Assembly (NCBI GenBank): GCA_023053575.1 | Contig: JAKZAP010000016.1 | Span: forward strand, 19,114,030 to 19,178,029 | Direction: 5' to 3' | Source: Branchinecta lynchi | Taxonomy: Eukaryota; Arthropoda; Branchiopoda; Anostraca; Branchinectidae | Length of the DNA: 64,000 nucleotides | In this document: positions 1-8,894 of the stretch, in pieces | Layout of the letters: each line of letters begins with the position of its first letter | Position numbering within the stretch: position 1 is the first letter of the stretch | Program-made: the position numbers and the translations under genes | The notes under the pieces: model-generated | What the model saw: the letters and a program-made list of their open reading frames with translations, nothing else | What the model was told of the DNA's origin: nothing | Database searches by the model: none

Positions 1-60
1 CCGAGTGACTAGTCTTCGTAACTTGACTAAAGCTGGGGAGAGGTCGATGAAATTCCTTTA

Positions 61-280
61 CTAGTAGACCCTATAGGTTTGGAATGGTACTTTTGGAGTT
101 GCAACTAACCCACCCTTCCCTTTCATGAGCAACTGGGCCCAGTCCCATGAGTTAAGTTCGTGAACCATGACAGGTATCAAATCCCCCCCCCCCCGCCCCT
201 CCCAACCTTCCCGTTTAGGGGTAACTGGGATGGGCCTACTTAGTAACTTGTGAACCATGACTGTTATTAAAGTCCGTACC
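61..280. repeat. Family A dispersed repeat fragment
   Basis: Contains a near-palindromic phrase built on GGGCCCAG flanked by CAACT and CCATGAG, then a poly-C run. The same phrase recurs around 34370-35000 and 38060-38100, so this is a fragment of a dispersed repeat. The open frame over it is C-tract coding noise. Nothing else is recognised up to about 590. Confidence 0.55.
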
Positions 281-590
281 GCAACCTAACCTAAATAATA
301 ACCAAATTAACGAAGTAAAAAAGATCATGAACTGCATACATTTCACGCTTGCCACACATGCAAAGACAACCCAATAAAGGGGGCCAAAAAGGGAGGGTTC
401 GTTGATCGGAAGATCCTTGCCCGGTGAGAAAGATACGGAAGTTCAGTTCACTGAAAGAGGAAGGCCTTCACCCACAAACAACCCGGGGGCAGTGTCTCAC
501 TATTCAGTTCACCTGACTGCCTGGTCCGATACTAGTTGTTCCATGCTTTTTCCATGCTTAAAATACTATTCTGGGGCTGTCTCTACACAA

Positions 591-861
591 CTACAGTAAG
601 CGGTCAAGTAACACTCAATGGAACCTATTATCGCTCACCAGAGCTGCCTTTGATTCGCATTTCCAGTTGAATTAAGTTATGATTTTGCCGTTTCATTTGC
701 TATTCTCAGTTGACTGATAGCGTTAAATTTATCCAATCTATTGAGATTAATCCATGGTTAACCGGTTAACCTATAGTAAGCGGTCAATTAACACTCAATG
801 GAACCTATTATTGCTCACCAGAGCTGCGTTTGATTTGCATTTCCAGTTGACTTAAATGCAG
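591..861. repeat. Direct duplication of about 90 bp
   Basis: The stretch at 595-680 starting AGTAAGCGGTCAA is repeated at 775-861 with a few substitutions. Both copies contain CACTCAATGGAACCTATTAT and GCTCACCAGAGCTGC. The copies are 180 bp apart. No gene is visible. Confidence 0.8.
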
Positions 862-879
862 AGCATGCATGCAGGAGCC

Positions 880-1075
880 CACCGGACAAATTATTATAAT
901 TATAATAATTTTATTTTTCACCCATCAAAAAGCACATGGCATAGACGGAGTATGAATAAAGAAAGAAAAGAAGAAGGAAACACTATAACAAGAGGAAACC
1001 AAAGACAACATAGAGACTACGACAGCATTATACTATCTATAAAACTATCCTATTGTAGAAGAATGCTCTCCCATT
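880..1075. repeat. Dispersed repeat shared with 33611-33760
   Basis: The segment ATTTTATTTTTCACCCATCA followed by an A/G-rich stretch and ATAGAGACT(A/G)CGACA is shared with 33611-33760 in the same orientation. The A-rich open frame is not credible as a gene. The remainder to 1195 holds nothing I recognise. Confidence 0.6.
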
Positions 1076-1197
1076 GATGCTTGATCTTGTTGTTGTAATT
1101 CTGTTGTTGTTGTCCAACTGCTGTAAGAGGGTCAGTGATGTTGTAAGTAGTGAGGATTTTACTATTTCGGGTTCAAAGAGGGAGGCGGAGCAGGAAT

Positions 1198-1824
1198 TTA
1201 CAGAAACGAAAATAAATAGAGCGAATTTTGTTTTGTATCAGTGTTAGTTAACATTCGCCAGTAAGTTGCGATGTATAAAATGTGAGGCAGGGCCGCCGAG
1301 TTAAAAATCGTGGCGAGAATAAGACGGTTGAAACGCAACTCATTCGCCACAGTGGAACCATAAGCTGCAGCAATCTTTTTGCGAATATGTTTGATCAACA
1401 GTGCTCTGGTCTCTCTGATCGACCTCCCGATCGGTAGACCAAGATAAATCAGCGAATCTGCTGGTCTCACTTTTGAACTTCCCAGCCGTACAGTTATATC
1501 AGGGCTAGTTCTCCAATCAAAAATAACAACTTGGGATTTGTCAGGGTTAAATTTTATTCCTACACTGCTGTACTCATCACTTAACGTATCAAAATTTTCT
1601 TCAAGACGATTAACTGTGCGACTGGGGTTTAGAATGTCATTGGCGTAACCTACAAGACTAACGTCAATTCCCCGAATAATACAAGCCGGCTTTACATTAC
1701 TTTGTGGTTCTATTACAGCATTGTTGAATAGTTGCGGCGAAAGGACCGATCCCTGTCTTACTCCTTTCTTAACTTTATATAAAACCCGAAAGGAAATTCC
1801 CATCCCTATCCCTCCACTCGAGCT
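1198..1824 (-). pseudogene. 5'-truncated LINE reverse transcriptase fragment
   Basis: About 200 residues of a non-LTR retrotransposon reverse transcriptase, the enzyme that copies element RNA at a nicked chromosomal target. Visible are RT block 4/5 (GVRQGSVLSPQLFN), the block-5 catalytic box in altered form (GYANDI, where GYADDI is usual), block 6 (GIKFNPDKSQVVIF) and block 7 (YLGLPIG). The Asp-to-Asn change removes a metal-binding residue, so the product should be dead. Motif style suggests the RTE/CR1/Jockey side of the LINE tree rather than L1. The 5' side stops exactly at the MITE beginning at 1826, and I see no RT sequence beyond that MITE. The last about 20 residues near 1200 look unrelated. 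Confidence 0.85.
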
Positions 1825-1825
1825 C

Positions 1826-2105
1826 CCCGATGAAATTTTTTTCTCAAAATAGTACGAAAAAGTAGCATGCAGTACTAACGATCCTACTACATGCTTCTAC
1901 TTCAAGGCTACCGTGTTACTGCATACTACTATATGCTACTATTAGCAAGACCTGATGCTACTATCGCAAGACAGGATGCTACTGTATACTACTATATAAG
2001 ATTGGACAAGTCTGAGGCACATCAAATGATAGTATTCTTGGCTATTACATAGTATTACATGCAACGTTTTCGTACTACTACGCAGGCTACAAATTTTTCA
2101 TCGGG
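1826..2105. mobile_element. MITE with CCCGATGAAA termini (copy 1)
   Basis: The ends are inverted repeats: CCCGATGAAATTTTT on the left and AAATTTTTCATCGGG on the right. The interior is dominated by TACTA/TAGTA words. A second copy lies in opposite internal order at 63603-63886. There is no coding capacity. A duplicated CTC flanks this copy, but the target duplication is ambiguous. Confidence 0.85.
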
Positions 2106-3150
2106 CTCCCCCCCCCCCCCCCCCCTCTCCATCTACCGCGGATACTGGTAAAATAACACACCCCAAGAAAACATTGTCAAATGAAAAGTGCGAAGATAAA
2201 TGATCAACGTAAGTGGATACTCCCCCCCCCCCCCTCCCCGTCTGAACGATGAGGATTATGTGGTTCCGATAATTCAGACAGATCCTAGTAATCTTTGCAG
2301 CAGCTGCTTCTGCTATGCATAAAGGTTTAATGAAATTGAGAAGGAAATTAGAGGATAATTGGATCTGGAGGCTCCATCTTCTGCCACCTGAGCAGATAGA
2401 GACCACGTGGAAAGTGCAGAAGCCTAATTATAATATTTGAATAGTATGCGCAACGTGGTTAAGAGGTTGAAAAAAACAAGCAAAAGAAAAAGGAGAGACA
2501 CTTGTCGGCTTCTTATGGCATCAGATCGTGGGGAGACCACGTCTGATGAAAATAAATAATACATTTTGACGCTTCTTATGGCCTTATTTTTTAAAGATAT
2601 GTCGGCGGACCTCGAAGCTTTTGGCGAAGTACATGCCGAAGTGCATGCTCCATGACTGACAAACTCGGCTCAGCCCAAAAATTGGTAAAGGTCGTAGGCG
2701 CAATAGGAAACAACAGCGAAGGACGGGTAGTTCTGAAGTTTGTGATTCTGTAGACGGACATGGATAATGGAAAGAGCATTTTAAATAAGAATGACCTCCA
2801 ATGACCCGTAATGTCTATAATGCCAAAGCAAATACTTTCGTAATAACATTTAATAATTCTTAAGTCCGCTAACGACACCTCACAAATCTTTGCACTTGCC
2901 ACGATTCACTATTTGTCCATGCGCATTATGCTTCCGACGAGTGTTCGCGTATGATGGTAATGATGTGTAAAACCGGTTATCTGAATTTTGCCAAGTTTTT
3001 GTGAGAAGTAACAGGCTTAAAACATAATATAGATGGCACTTTACACAAGGGACTTGTACCGTGACCAATAAACCATAAACAATTTTTCGAATGTAATTTG
3101 GAAGTCTAGGACTCCACTGTCGGAGCCCCGTAGACAAACCAGGACCCACA
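2106..3150. other. No gene seen; two poly-C tracts
   Basis: Two C runs (about 2107-2125 and 2222-2235) and otherwise low-information sequence. The open frames on the minus strand cross the poly-C runs or lack any recognisable motif. I see no RNA gene or transposon end here. Confidence 0.4.
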
Positions 3151-3154
3151 AGAC

Positions 3155-3292
3155 GGGCTTCTACCAGACTATTGTAGTGGTTTGCGAACTCTGTTCACAA
3201 ACCCCTCGGTAGCTCAGTTGGTAGAGCGACTGCCTTGTAAGCAGAGGGTCCTGGGTTCAAATCCCGGCTGAGGAGCATTTTTGTCTATCAGT
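3155..3292 (+). repeat. tRNA-containing repeat, copy 1 (SINE-like)
   Basis: A tRNA-like core (3203-3275) preceded by about 48 bp of conserved flank (CTACCAGACTATTGTAGTGG, then TTTGCGAACTCTGTTCACAA) and followed by a T-run and TATCAGTTCA. The same flank and core recur at 3350-3826 (interrupted) and on the minus strand at 40170-40312, so flank and core move together. A 5' extension upstream of the tRNA is unusual for a SINE, because pol III normally starts at the tRNA's first base. Duplicated tRNA loci are the alternative. Confidence 0.65.
3203..3275 (+). tRNA. tRNA-Thr(TGT)-like gene or tRNA-derived SINE core
   Basis: Folds as a tRNA. The acceptor arm (3203-3209 with 3268-3274) has a C:A mismatch at pair 1-72. 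The D-stem is GCTC/GAGC, the anticodon loop CTTGTAA has anticodon TGT (3236-3238), and the T-arm is CTGGG/CCCGG with loop TTCAAAT. Box A (TAGCTCAGTTGG) and box B (GGTTCAAATCC) match pol III consensus, and a T5 run at 3278-3282 could terminate transcription. The anticodon stem also has a mismatched 27-43 pair. With the repeated flanks, these mismatches favour a SINE-like or pseudo-tRNA over a working threonine tRNA. Confidence 0.65.
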
Positions 3293-3349
3293 TCACTACT
3301 TATAAAATGTTTCCATCTCAAGGGCGTCTTCCCCATTAAAATTATAGCC

Positions 3350-3826
3350 GGCTTCTACCAGACTATTGCAGTGGTTTGCGAACTCTGTTCACAAGCCCCT
3401 CCAGGGGCGGATCCAGCCTTCCGTTCTAGGGGGGGGCGATTCTTACCGAAAAGAGTGGGGGTAGTGTCTTTTTTGTCGGCCACAAGGCTGATTTTTTTCG
3501 CGTTTTAAGTGTCCCTGTCGGTCTCTTATTTAACGAAAATGTGGGTTTCATATATTACAATAATGGTAAAAACTACTTGATCAACTGACAAGTGTTTACA
3601 AGAAAAATTCAAGCTCCTGGCTCCACTTGTAAAAAGATTTTCTAGTTACAGTCTAGTTACAGTAGTTAAAACATGCGTTAATGCAGACTTCCGTAAGTGC
3701 AGTAAAACAAAACAAAAAATTACAGCCAGTCTAGGGGGGGGGGGGGCGATCGCCCCCCTCGCCCCCCCTCTGGATCCGCCCCTGAGCCCCTCGGTAGCTC
3801 AGTTAGTAGAGCGACTGCCTTGTACT
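3350..3826 (+). repeat. tRNA-containing repeat, copy 2, split by a MITE
   Basis: The 5' flank (GCTTCTACCAGACTATTGCA to GTTCACAAGCCCCTC) runs to 3401. The tRNA-like half resumes at 3785 (AGCCCCTCGGTAGCTCAGTT) and stops after the anticodon stem (about 3826). The break is filled by the hAT MITE at 3402-3784. The 3' half of the tRNA-like core is missing, so this copy is non-functional. Confidence 0.85.
3402..3784. mobile_element. hAT-type MITE with exact 8-bp target duplication
   Basis: Perfect 15-bp terminal inverted repeats: CAGGGGCGGATCCAG at 3402-3416 and CTGGATCCGCCCCTG at 3770-3784. The flanks are an exact 8-bp duplication AGCCCCTC (3394-3401 and 3785-3792), which is the hAT superfamily signature. 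G/C runs lie just inside both ends. It is non-coding, so a transposase would have to come from elsewhere. It sits inside the tRNA-containing repeat and is therefore younger than that copy. Confidence 0.95.
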
Positions 3827-3830
3827 GCCT

Positions 3831-4547
3831 TCCACAACATCGAATAACTTCCAGGCTCACTAATGACATTATAAGTATTTGCAAGGGTTGTATAACATAT
3901 TGTATAGCCTACTGTTTGTAATATGTTTTTGCGTACATAAATGCCTACAGTTAATATACTTTGTGTCCACGAGTCTTTTGTCAAGATTTGCAGATTCGTC
4001 GTTTTGACAAAATTTTGATCGTAAACGACGACTTTGGTAATCAATCGTGCACTGTCGGGCACACCTGTACCCCATTTTTGGGAGTTGGTAACCCCTCGGT
4101 TTTTAGGTAGGAGATTAAAATTTAACCGAATAAAGTAAGCTACTGTATATAGAGCCTACTGCATTGCAAAATGGAGGGGAAAATACGATAACAAAATGTT
4201 AGTTGTAGTGTGGTCGAGTCAGACACAGGTTGGGTGATGCGCACTTAAAAAAAAAAAAAACTTTTTTCCAGACAAGAACACTTTTCCCAGTCTTCAATAG
4301 CACGAAAAATTTCAGTGGTGTGGCAACCCCGCAAGAGCCTAGGTTTTTGTCAAATTGGTCGGAAAGACAAAGCAACTAACATCACACACCATGGATGTGG
4401 GTCTGCTATCCCCTCATTGGGACCAGCTGGCTACTAGAGATCTGCCTCTACATTATTGATGGAAAGTATTTACTGAATTAACTCCGGCGGCAAACACTTG
4501 AGCCCATTCAATTTCCCGGGACCGAGAAAGTGGCAGAGCGGCCATTG
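3831..4547. other. No gene seen
   Basis: Overlapping short minus-strand frames have no recognisable domain. A poly-A stretch at 4246-4260 is the only simple sequence. Confidence 0.35.
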
Positions 4548-4889
4548 TTGGAATGTAGACATATCTCGGAAGGTGGGGGGATTAAAATCAGACGAAGACA
4601 GACTTGGCCAGGAAATAGGCAAGCCTTTGGGGGAAGTAGCAAGCGTGAGAGAATGAATCCAGATTAGAAATATTTAAGGTCTGCTCGGAATGGCTACTTC
4701 CTTCAGAAGGCAGGAACGTTTCGTTTCGGTATCTTCGAGGGGGGGGGGAGTGATTGTTGGAATGTAGACATACCTCGAGGTATGGGTGGATTAAAATCAG
4801 ACGAGGATGGACGTGGCCAAGAAATTGGCCAGTGTTTGGGGGGAAGTAGCATTTGGGGAAGCAAGAATTCCGATTAGAAGTATTTAGAC
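4548..4889. repeat. Direct repeat of about 135 bp, two copies
   Basis: Copies at 4548-4677 and 4752-4889 share TTGGAATGTAGACATA, ATTAAAATCAGACGA, a GGGGGAAGTAGCA block and GATTAGAA(A/G)TATTTA. They differ by roughly 20 percent, so the duplication is old. No coding potential. Confidence 0.8.
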
Positions 4890-5225
4890 TTCATAAAATC
4901 CCTTTTTAGTCTTTCTTAATCTAATCTTCATTTTGAAACATTCCTGTTTGCATAGCAACACGTGTAAGAAACAAATAAAAAGAAAAACGATATTCAGCTT
5001 AATCGTAAGGATGGAGTATTTATAAGTCGATGTCCAAAACTCTCAAATACGTCAATGCTAATTATTCACTGATTATTCGCAATGCTCGTGGAGGGAATTT
5101 ATAAACTCCGGTGCCGCGGAACTAACACACGATAAGGGTTTAGAAACTGTGCAGTTACAAACATGAAGCACGTTAATGTCGAGGGGTTGCGCACTGGTGC
5201 CTCATGGTGTACAAGGTCCCTGCCT

Positions 5226-5317
5226 CATGCCTGCCTCACGTGCGTCATGCCTGCCTCACGTGCGTCATGCCTGCCTCACGTGGCTCATGCCTGCCTCACG
5301 TGCCTCATGACTGCCTC
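5226..5317. repeat. 20-bp minisatellite, about 4.5 units
   Basis: The unit CATGCCTGCCTCACGTGCGT repeats at 5226, 5246, 5266, 5286 and partially at 5306, with one or two changes per unit. The 90-residue open frame across it is a product of the repeat, whose length is not a multiple of three. Confidence 0.9.
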
Positions 5318-5499
5318 TGCATCATGGTGTTCACGAAATCGGCCAGTGCGCAACCCTTCGGTTAATGTATATGCCGTTTTGTTACTGTCTGCGACACTTC
5401 TATGGGAGAAAAAGTCTGAAGATTCCACCAAATAAATAAATCGATTTTCACTGAGATAGCATGTTTTGAGGTTAATTGTTCCTTCAGCAAGCTGATCGT

Positions 5500-5980
5500 G
5501 ATTGGTAGTGCAAAACGGATCCGTCAGTTGAATTTTATAAGAGCTATATTTCGGCCGTTTTTGGCAATGGTCCGCTTCAGGCTCAAAGCCGCTCCAGTTG
5601 GAAAAATGAACTTGTGAAAAACAAACTAAAGATTCTAGCTTAGCGTTGAATATCTGACTTCGTTAATTCTTTTGTGAGAATTGCTTGGAATTAAAAAAGT
5701 TGCTGGGATTTCATTTTGGACACGGATGCTGTTTTTGCAAGTAGAGATTTCTCTGTATTTGGGTTGACTTTGGTTTTGTATAGAAAAAGTTTTGGGGTCT
5801 GAATTTCCTTTTGCTGATGATGCCGTTCCATGTTTCTGGTAGTGAGTATTCGCCTGTGTCTCGACTTAGACACTCGGTGTGAGGTTACCTTAAACTCAAA
5901 TTGCGCTGGGTAGAGGGGTGGGGGGTCAATCAACTCGGGTTCTGTTAACGGCACAGTGTGGGCTGCCATCACGTGACTGT
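5500..5980 (-). mobile_element. Longer hammerhead-family element (copy H)
   Basis: Reading the minus strand, a possible coding remnant (5691-5972, with TTRNMERHHQQ and LFLYKTKVNPN) leads into the hammerhead-like core at 5541-5584 and a short 3' tail. The same order, with recognisably similar translated words, is found at 42440-42880. That suggests a longer parental element. I do not recognise the peptide; it is not an RT core. A Penelope-like origin is inference from the ribozyme alone. Confidence 0.5.
5541..5584 (-). ncRNA. Hammerhead-ribozyme-like motif, copy H
   Basis: On the minus strand: GAGC, CTGAAGC, stem II with loop, GAAA, TATA, GCTC. Stem I is GAGC/GCTC, whereas other copies have CAGC/GCTG, a paired change that supports the fold. 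The core reads CTGAAGC instead of CTGANGA (A9 to C), which should reduce or abolish cleavage. The cleavage site would be ATA. Confidence 0.6.
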
Positions 5981-6235
5981 TGATGAAGAAAGAAACGTTT
6001 GTGATTAAAATGTTTTATAAAGTGTTATTATATTTACTAGTTGTTAACTGTATGACGATCGAATGCTATAGCGATTGAGTTGTACCAGCTATTCAGGAAA
6101 TTAAAGATTATTTATTTGTTTATTTAATCATATATGTGAAACTAAAATGAGCTCTTTGAATGTTAATTAGTCATATTAAACCATCCTACAATTGTGTTTA
6201 GACAATTACAAATTATTTACCTTTTCCGAAATGTA

Positions 6236-6579
6236 ATGACTCACCATTCAGGGGGCTTGTCAATAAGGGATTTCTGATGCGCTGTTGACCGAGCGTCAGA
6301 TAGTCCGAAAAATACCCACGGGGATAAAATACCTCACTATCCAGATAGACAACATTTTTCGCAGCTGTTGTGCTGAACTAGGAATATTTCTCTGTAATGT
6401 AAGAGTATCCTGGATTTTTAAGATCTTTTGTCCTAGCTTAGGTACCTGGTGGCAATTTTGTCTATCTGAGCAAGAACGCCGATTCGACCCAAGCGGAATT
6501 TTTGGAAATTACGTGAGGCTTGGGCAACATAGCAACATTGAAGCATAGGAAATGACAAGCCCCCTGAATGGCGAGTCAT
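6236..6579. mobile_element. TA-flanked MITE with about 26-bp TIRs
   Basis: The left end ATGACTCACCATTCAGGGGG and CTTGTCA is mirrored on the right by TGACAAG and CCCCCTGAATGGCGAGTCAT, with one mismatch. TA dinucleotides abut both ends (6234-6235 and 6580-6581), suggesting Tc1/mariner-type insertion. The interior open frame (6285-6548) lacks transposase motifs. Confidence 0.85.
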
Positions 6580-6604
6580 TACAAGAAATTTATGGGTCCC
6601 TGCT

Positions 6605-6789
6605 CAAGGACGTATGCAGGCGGTGGGGGGGGGGGGTAGGGGGTTGAACCCCCCCCCCCCCGAAACATGCAAACACAATCATTTTTATAGGCTTTTCCCT
6701 CTGATATATGTGTTTCTTGTACTTTTTTGTCCGACCTGCAGGCACCCCCCCCCCCCCCCCCCCGAAATAAATTCCTGGATACGGGCCTG
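6605..6789. mobile_element. Family I hAT-like MITE, copy 1
   Basis: Imperfect ends CAAGGACGTATGCAGG and CCTGGATACGGGCCTG bracket poly-G and poly-C runs and the internal phrase TTTTTATAGGCTTTTCCCTC. The closest relative is 47848-48120. A near-match CCCTGCT occurs on both sides (6598-6604 and 6793-6799), consistent with a slightly altered 8-bp duplication. Non-coding; the overlapping frames in both strands are G/C-run artefacts. Confidence 0.7.
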
Positions 6790-6799
6790 TGACCCTGCT

Positions 6800-7266
6800 A
6801 ATAGAAGCATGCAATGGCAACAGTTACTACTGTATGTTATTTAAACTTACAACTCCATATAACTAATTCTTTAAAATGTTCCATTGGGTAGAGCAATCCT
6901 CGTAGACTCAAAACTAAATCATAGGAATTTACATTCGTCCAAAAGACATGATAGTACTCTGATTTGTCACAAAACCCATCAGAGCTTGGTCACACTGGGA
7001 TAAAAAGAACCGCCTATTCGACAAACAACTGAAAATCCCTAGGGGGCGTGAGATTTGATTGGCTTTGTGGCAGCTCGAGCTCCCGTATTTGTATCTTCTC
7101 AAAAAGTTCCGGCTCACTACGCTTGAAGGAGACAAACACTGTGCTATGGTTACGGAAGACCAAAGATCGTCTCGGAAGACGAGCGTTTTCTGACCGGAGG
7201 TTCCGTGATCTCTTGCCACTCATTCATGGTCCTCCCAGAGGGTAGTACAAGCACGATTAATATCAT
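6800..7266. other. No gene seen
   Basis: Three mutually overlapping open frames on opposite strands (6929-7245) have no recognisable domain. No transposon end found. Confidence 0.35.
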
Positions 7267-7730
7267 CAATTGGCCATATTCTTGTCCAGCGCTTCCAAGC
7301 GGACTAGTTTCTGTTAATCCCCCCATGCCTCACCGTCATTATTTGGATCAGACATGGTAAAATAGATCCACAGGTTAGTAAGTGGAAAACCTGTCATCTG
7401 TGTCCCAGGTATCGGAGGTTTCGCATATGTTTCAGCAGCAGAAAGTAAAAGTGACCCACTACCCTATGGATTCGACTTTTTACTATGTCTTAACCAACAC
7501 TTGTGTAGACATAGTAAAAAGTCGAATCCATAGGGTGGTGGGTCGCTTTCCCTTTCTGCTTGTTAAACATATGTAAAGCCTCCGTTACCTGGGACACAGA
7601 TGACATGTTTTCCACTCACCAACCTGTGGATCTATTTTCCCATGTCTGGTCCAAGTAATGATGGTGAGGCATGGGGGGATTAACAGAAACTAGTCCGCTT
7701 GAAAGCGCTGAACAGGAATATGGCCAACTG
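7267..7730. mobile_element. Fold-back palindrome with arms of about 220 bp
   Basis: The sequence is mirrored about 7500. The left arm begins CAATTGGCCATATTC and the right arm ends GAATATGGCCAACTG. The arms meet at GGATTCGACTTTTTACTATG and its complement, with a short loop near 7490-7508. Mismatches are scattered through both arms. It is a fold-back-type MITE or a recent inverted duplication. Its right end directly abuts the RT fragment at 7731. Transcribed RNA would make a very long hairpin. Confidence 0.9.
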
Positions 7731-7926
7731 TTAGAGGCTCGAAAAGCTGACATAAAACCTGAGCAAACGAGATTGGCCGGTAAGACGTACATTGACCAGG
7801 TTGTTTTCCTTTCTTTATGATCGGGGTGGCAATTCCGATAGAAAAAATATCTGGAAATAGCCCAAAATAAAAAATAATCTGGTATAAAAGAGAAAGATAT
7901 ACCAGCAGATTTTCACTAGCTTGCAA
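7731..7926 (-). pseudogene. LINE reverse transcriptase N-terminal fragment
   Basis: About 65 codons typical of RT block 0/1 of CR1/Jockey/RTE-type LINEs: LYQIIFYFGLFPDIF, IATPIIKKGKQPG, then the conserved YRPISF (usually NYRPISLL) and LFEPL. Only the fingers region remains; it is cut off on its 3' side by the fold-back element at 7267-7730. It is too short to act. Whether it belongs to the same LINE family as the fragment at 1198 cannot be judged because they cover different blocks. Confidence 0.85.
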
Positions 7927-8592
7927 TTAGGGGTCAATTAGGTTCCTGTAACGTAAATAAACACGCTGTTTTGCTCTAATTGATCTCCTGAATTTAAAAC
8001 AAGAGCATTCAGATTTAGTTGTTTCTTGTTCTTTCTCTTTTTTCTACTTTTGCAACCCAAAAAGCCGGGAAATGAGCCAAGTGTGACCAAGCTCTCAGAA
8101 GGGAGTACGTAAGAGCTTTTTTCAGTCTGGTTGGGATCTTAAGGCTTACCTACACGACTACGGAATTTCCATTCGTTTTACAACGCAAGACTGAACGAAT
8201 CATAACACTACCGTAAATGCGATGTTCTAGATTTTTAACATTCGAATCGATTGTACTTGTAGTGGTTATGATTTTTTTTTTTTTTTTTTTTTAACAAACC
8301 TTCACAGCGTAAATGCCGAACTTGGTGTAACATTGATAATACTGATGATAATCTTTTACATTTTATGTGCGAATTCTGTGAATTGGGAGGAATAAGGGAG
8401 GAGTGTTTTAAATTTAGGAGAGGAATTGTTAATAAAAACTGATTGCAGAGAAGTGCTTTACAGTAGGCCTAAACGATAAATTTTGCGGAGTTTTTCCAGT
8501 TAGCAGCGACGCACCGGGAGGATCCAGGGGTTTTCCTTTGTTGTAAAGTTATATTTAATAATTTATTTATTACCCACAAATTCGAGAGGAAA
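7927..8592. other. No gene seen; poly-T tract
   Basis: An uninterrupted T run at about 8272-8292 and AT-rich sequence. No ends, domains or RNA genes recognised. Confidence 0.35.
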
Positions 8593-8894
8593 ATAGGAGG
8601 ATTTAACAAGCCTTACCAGAGGTGAAGTTTGATCCTTGTTATCCCGAACAAGGAGAGCACTGGCGAAGTGAGAGTTCAGCTGAGATCCGCGTCCGGCCTA
8701 CGAGCGGGTAGCATGCTAGGCTGATCAGGATTTAGTGCCCGTGATACAAGTTTTTTGGAGGTCTACCAAAAATAACCCAACAAAAGCTAGGGCTGGGAGG
8801 GTGGGAGCTGAACTCTCACTTCGCCAGTGCTCTCCTTGTTCGGGATAACAAGGATCAAACTTCACCTCTGGTAAGGCTTGTTTAATCCTCCTAT
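8593..8894. repeat. Inverted repeat with 89-bp arms
   Basis: Arms 8593-8681 and 8806-8894 are complementary with a single clear difference (TTTAAC against TTAAAC). They contain CCTTACCAGAGGTGAAGTTT and GAGAGCACTGGCGAAGTGAG. A 124-bp spacer separates them. A weaker echo of one arm (AGAGCACTGGCTCGTGATAG) lies just outside at 8906. It may be the termini of a deleted element. No coding content. Confidence 0.9.

Noticed and set aside
5163..5435. 90-codon plus-strand frame with repeats of CLTCVMPAS type
   Set aside because: It is the translation of a 20-bp minisatellite; the period is not a multiple of three and there is no conserved domain.
6614..6844. Proline/glycine-rich frames on both strands
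   Set aside because: Produced by reading through poly-G/poly-C runs of a MITE.
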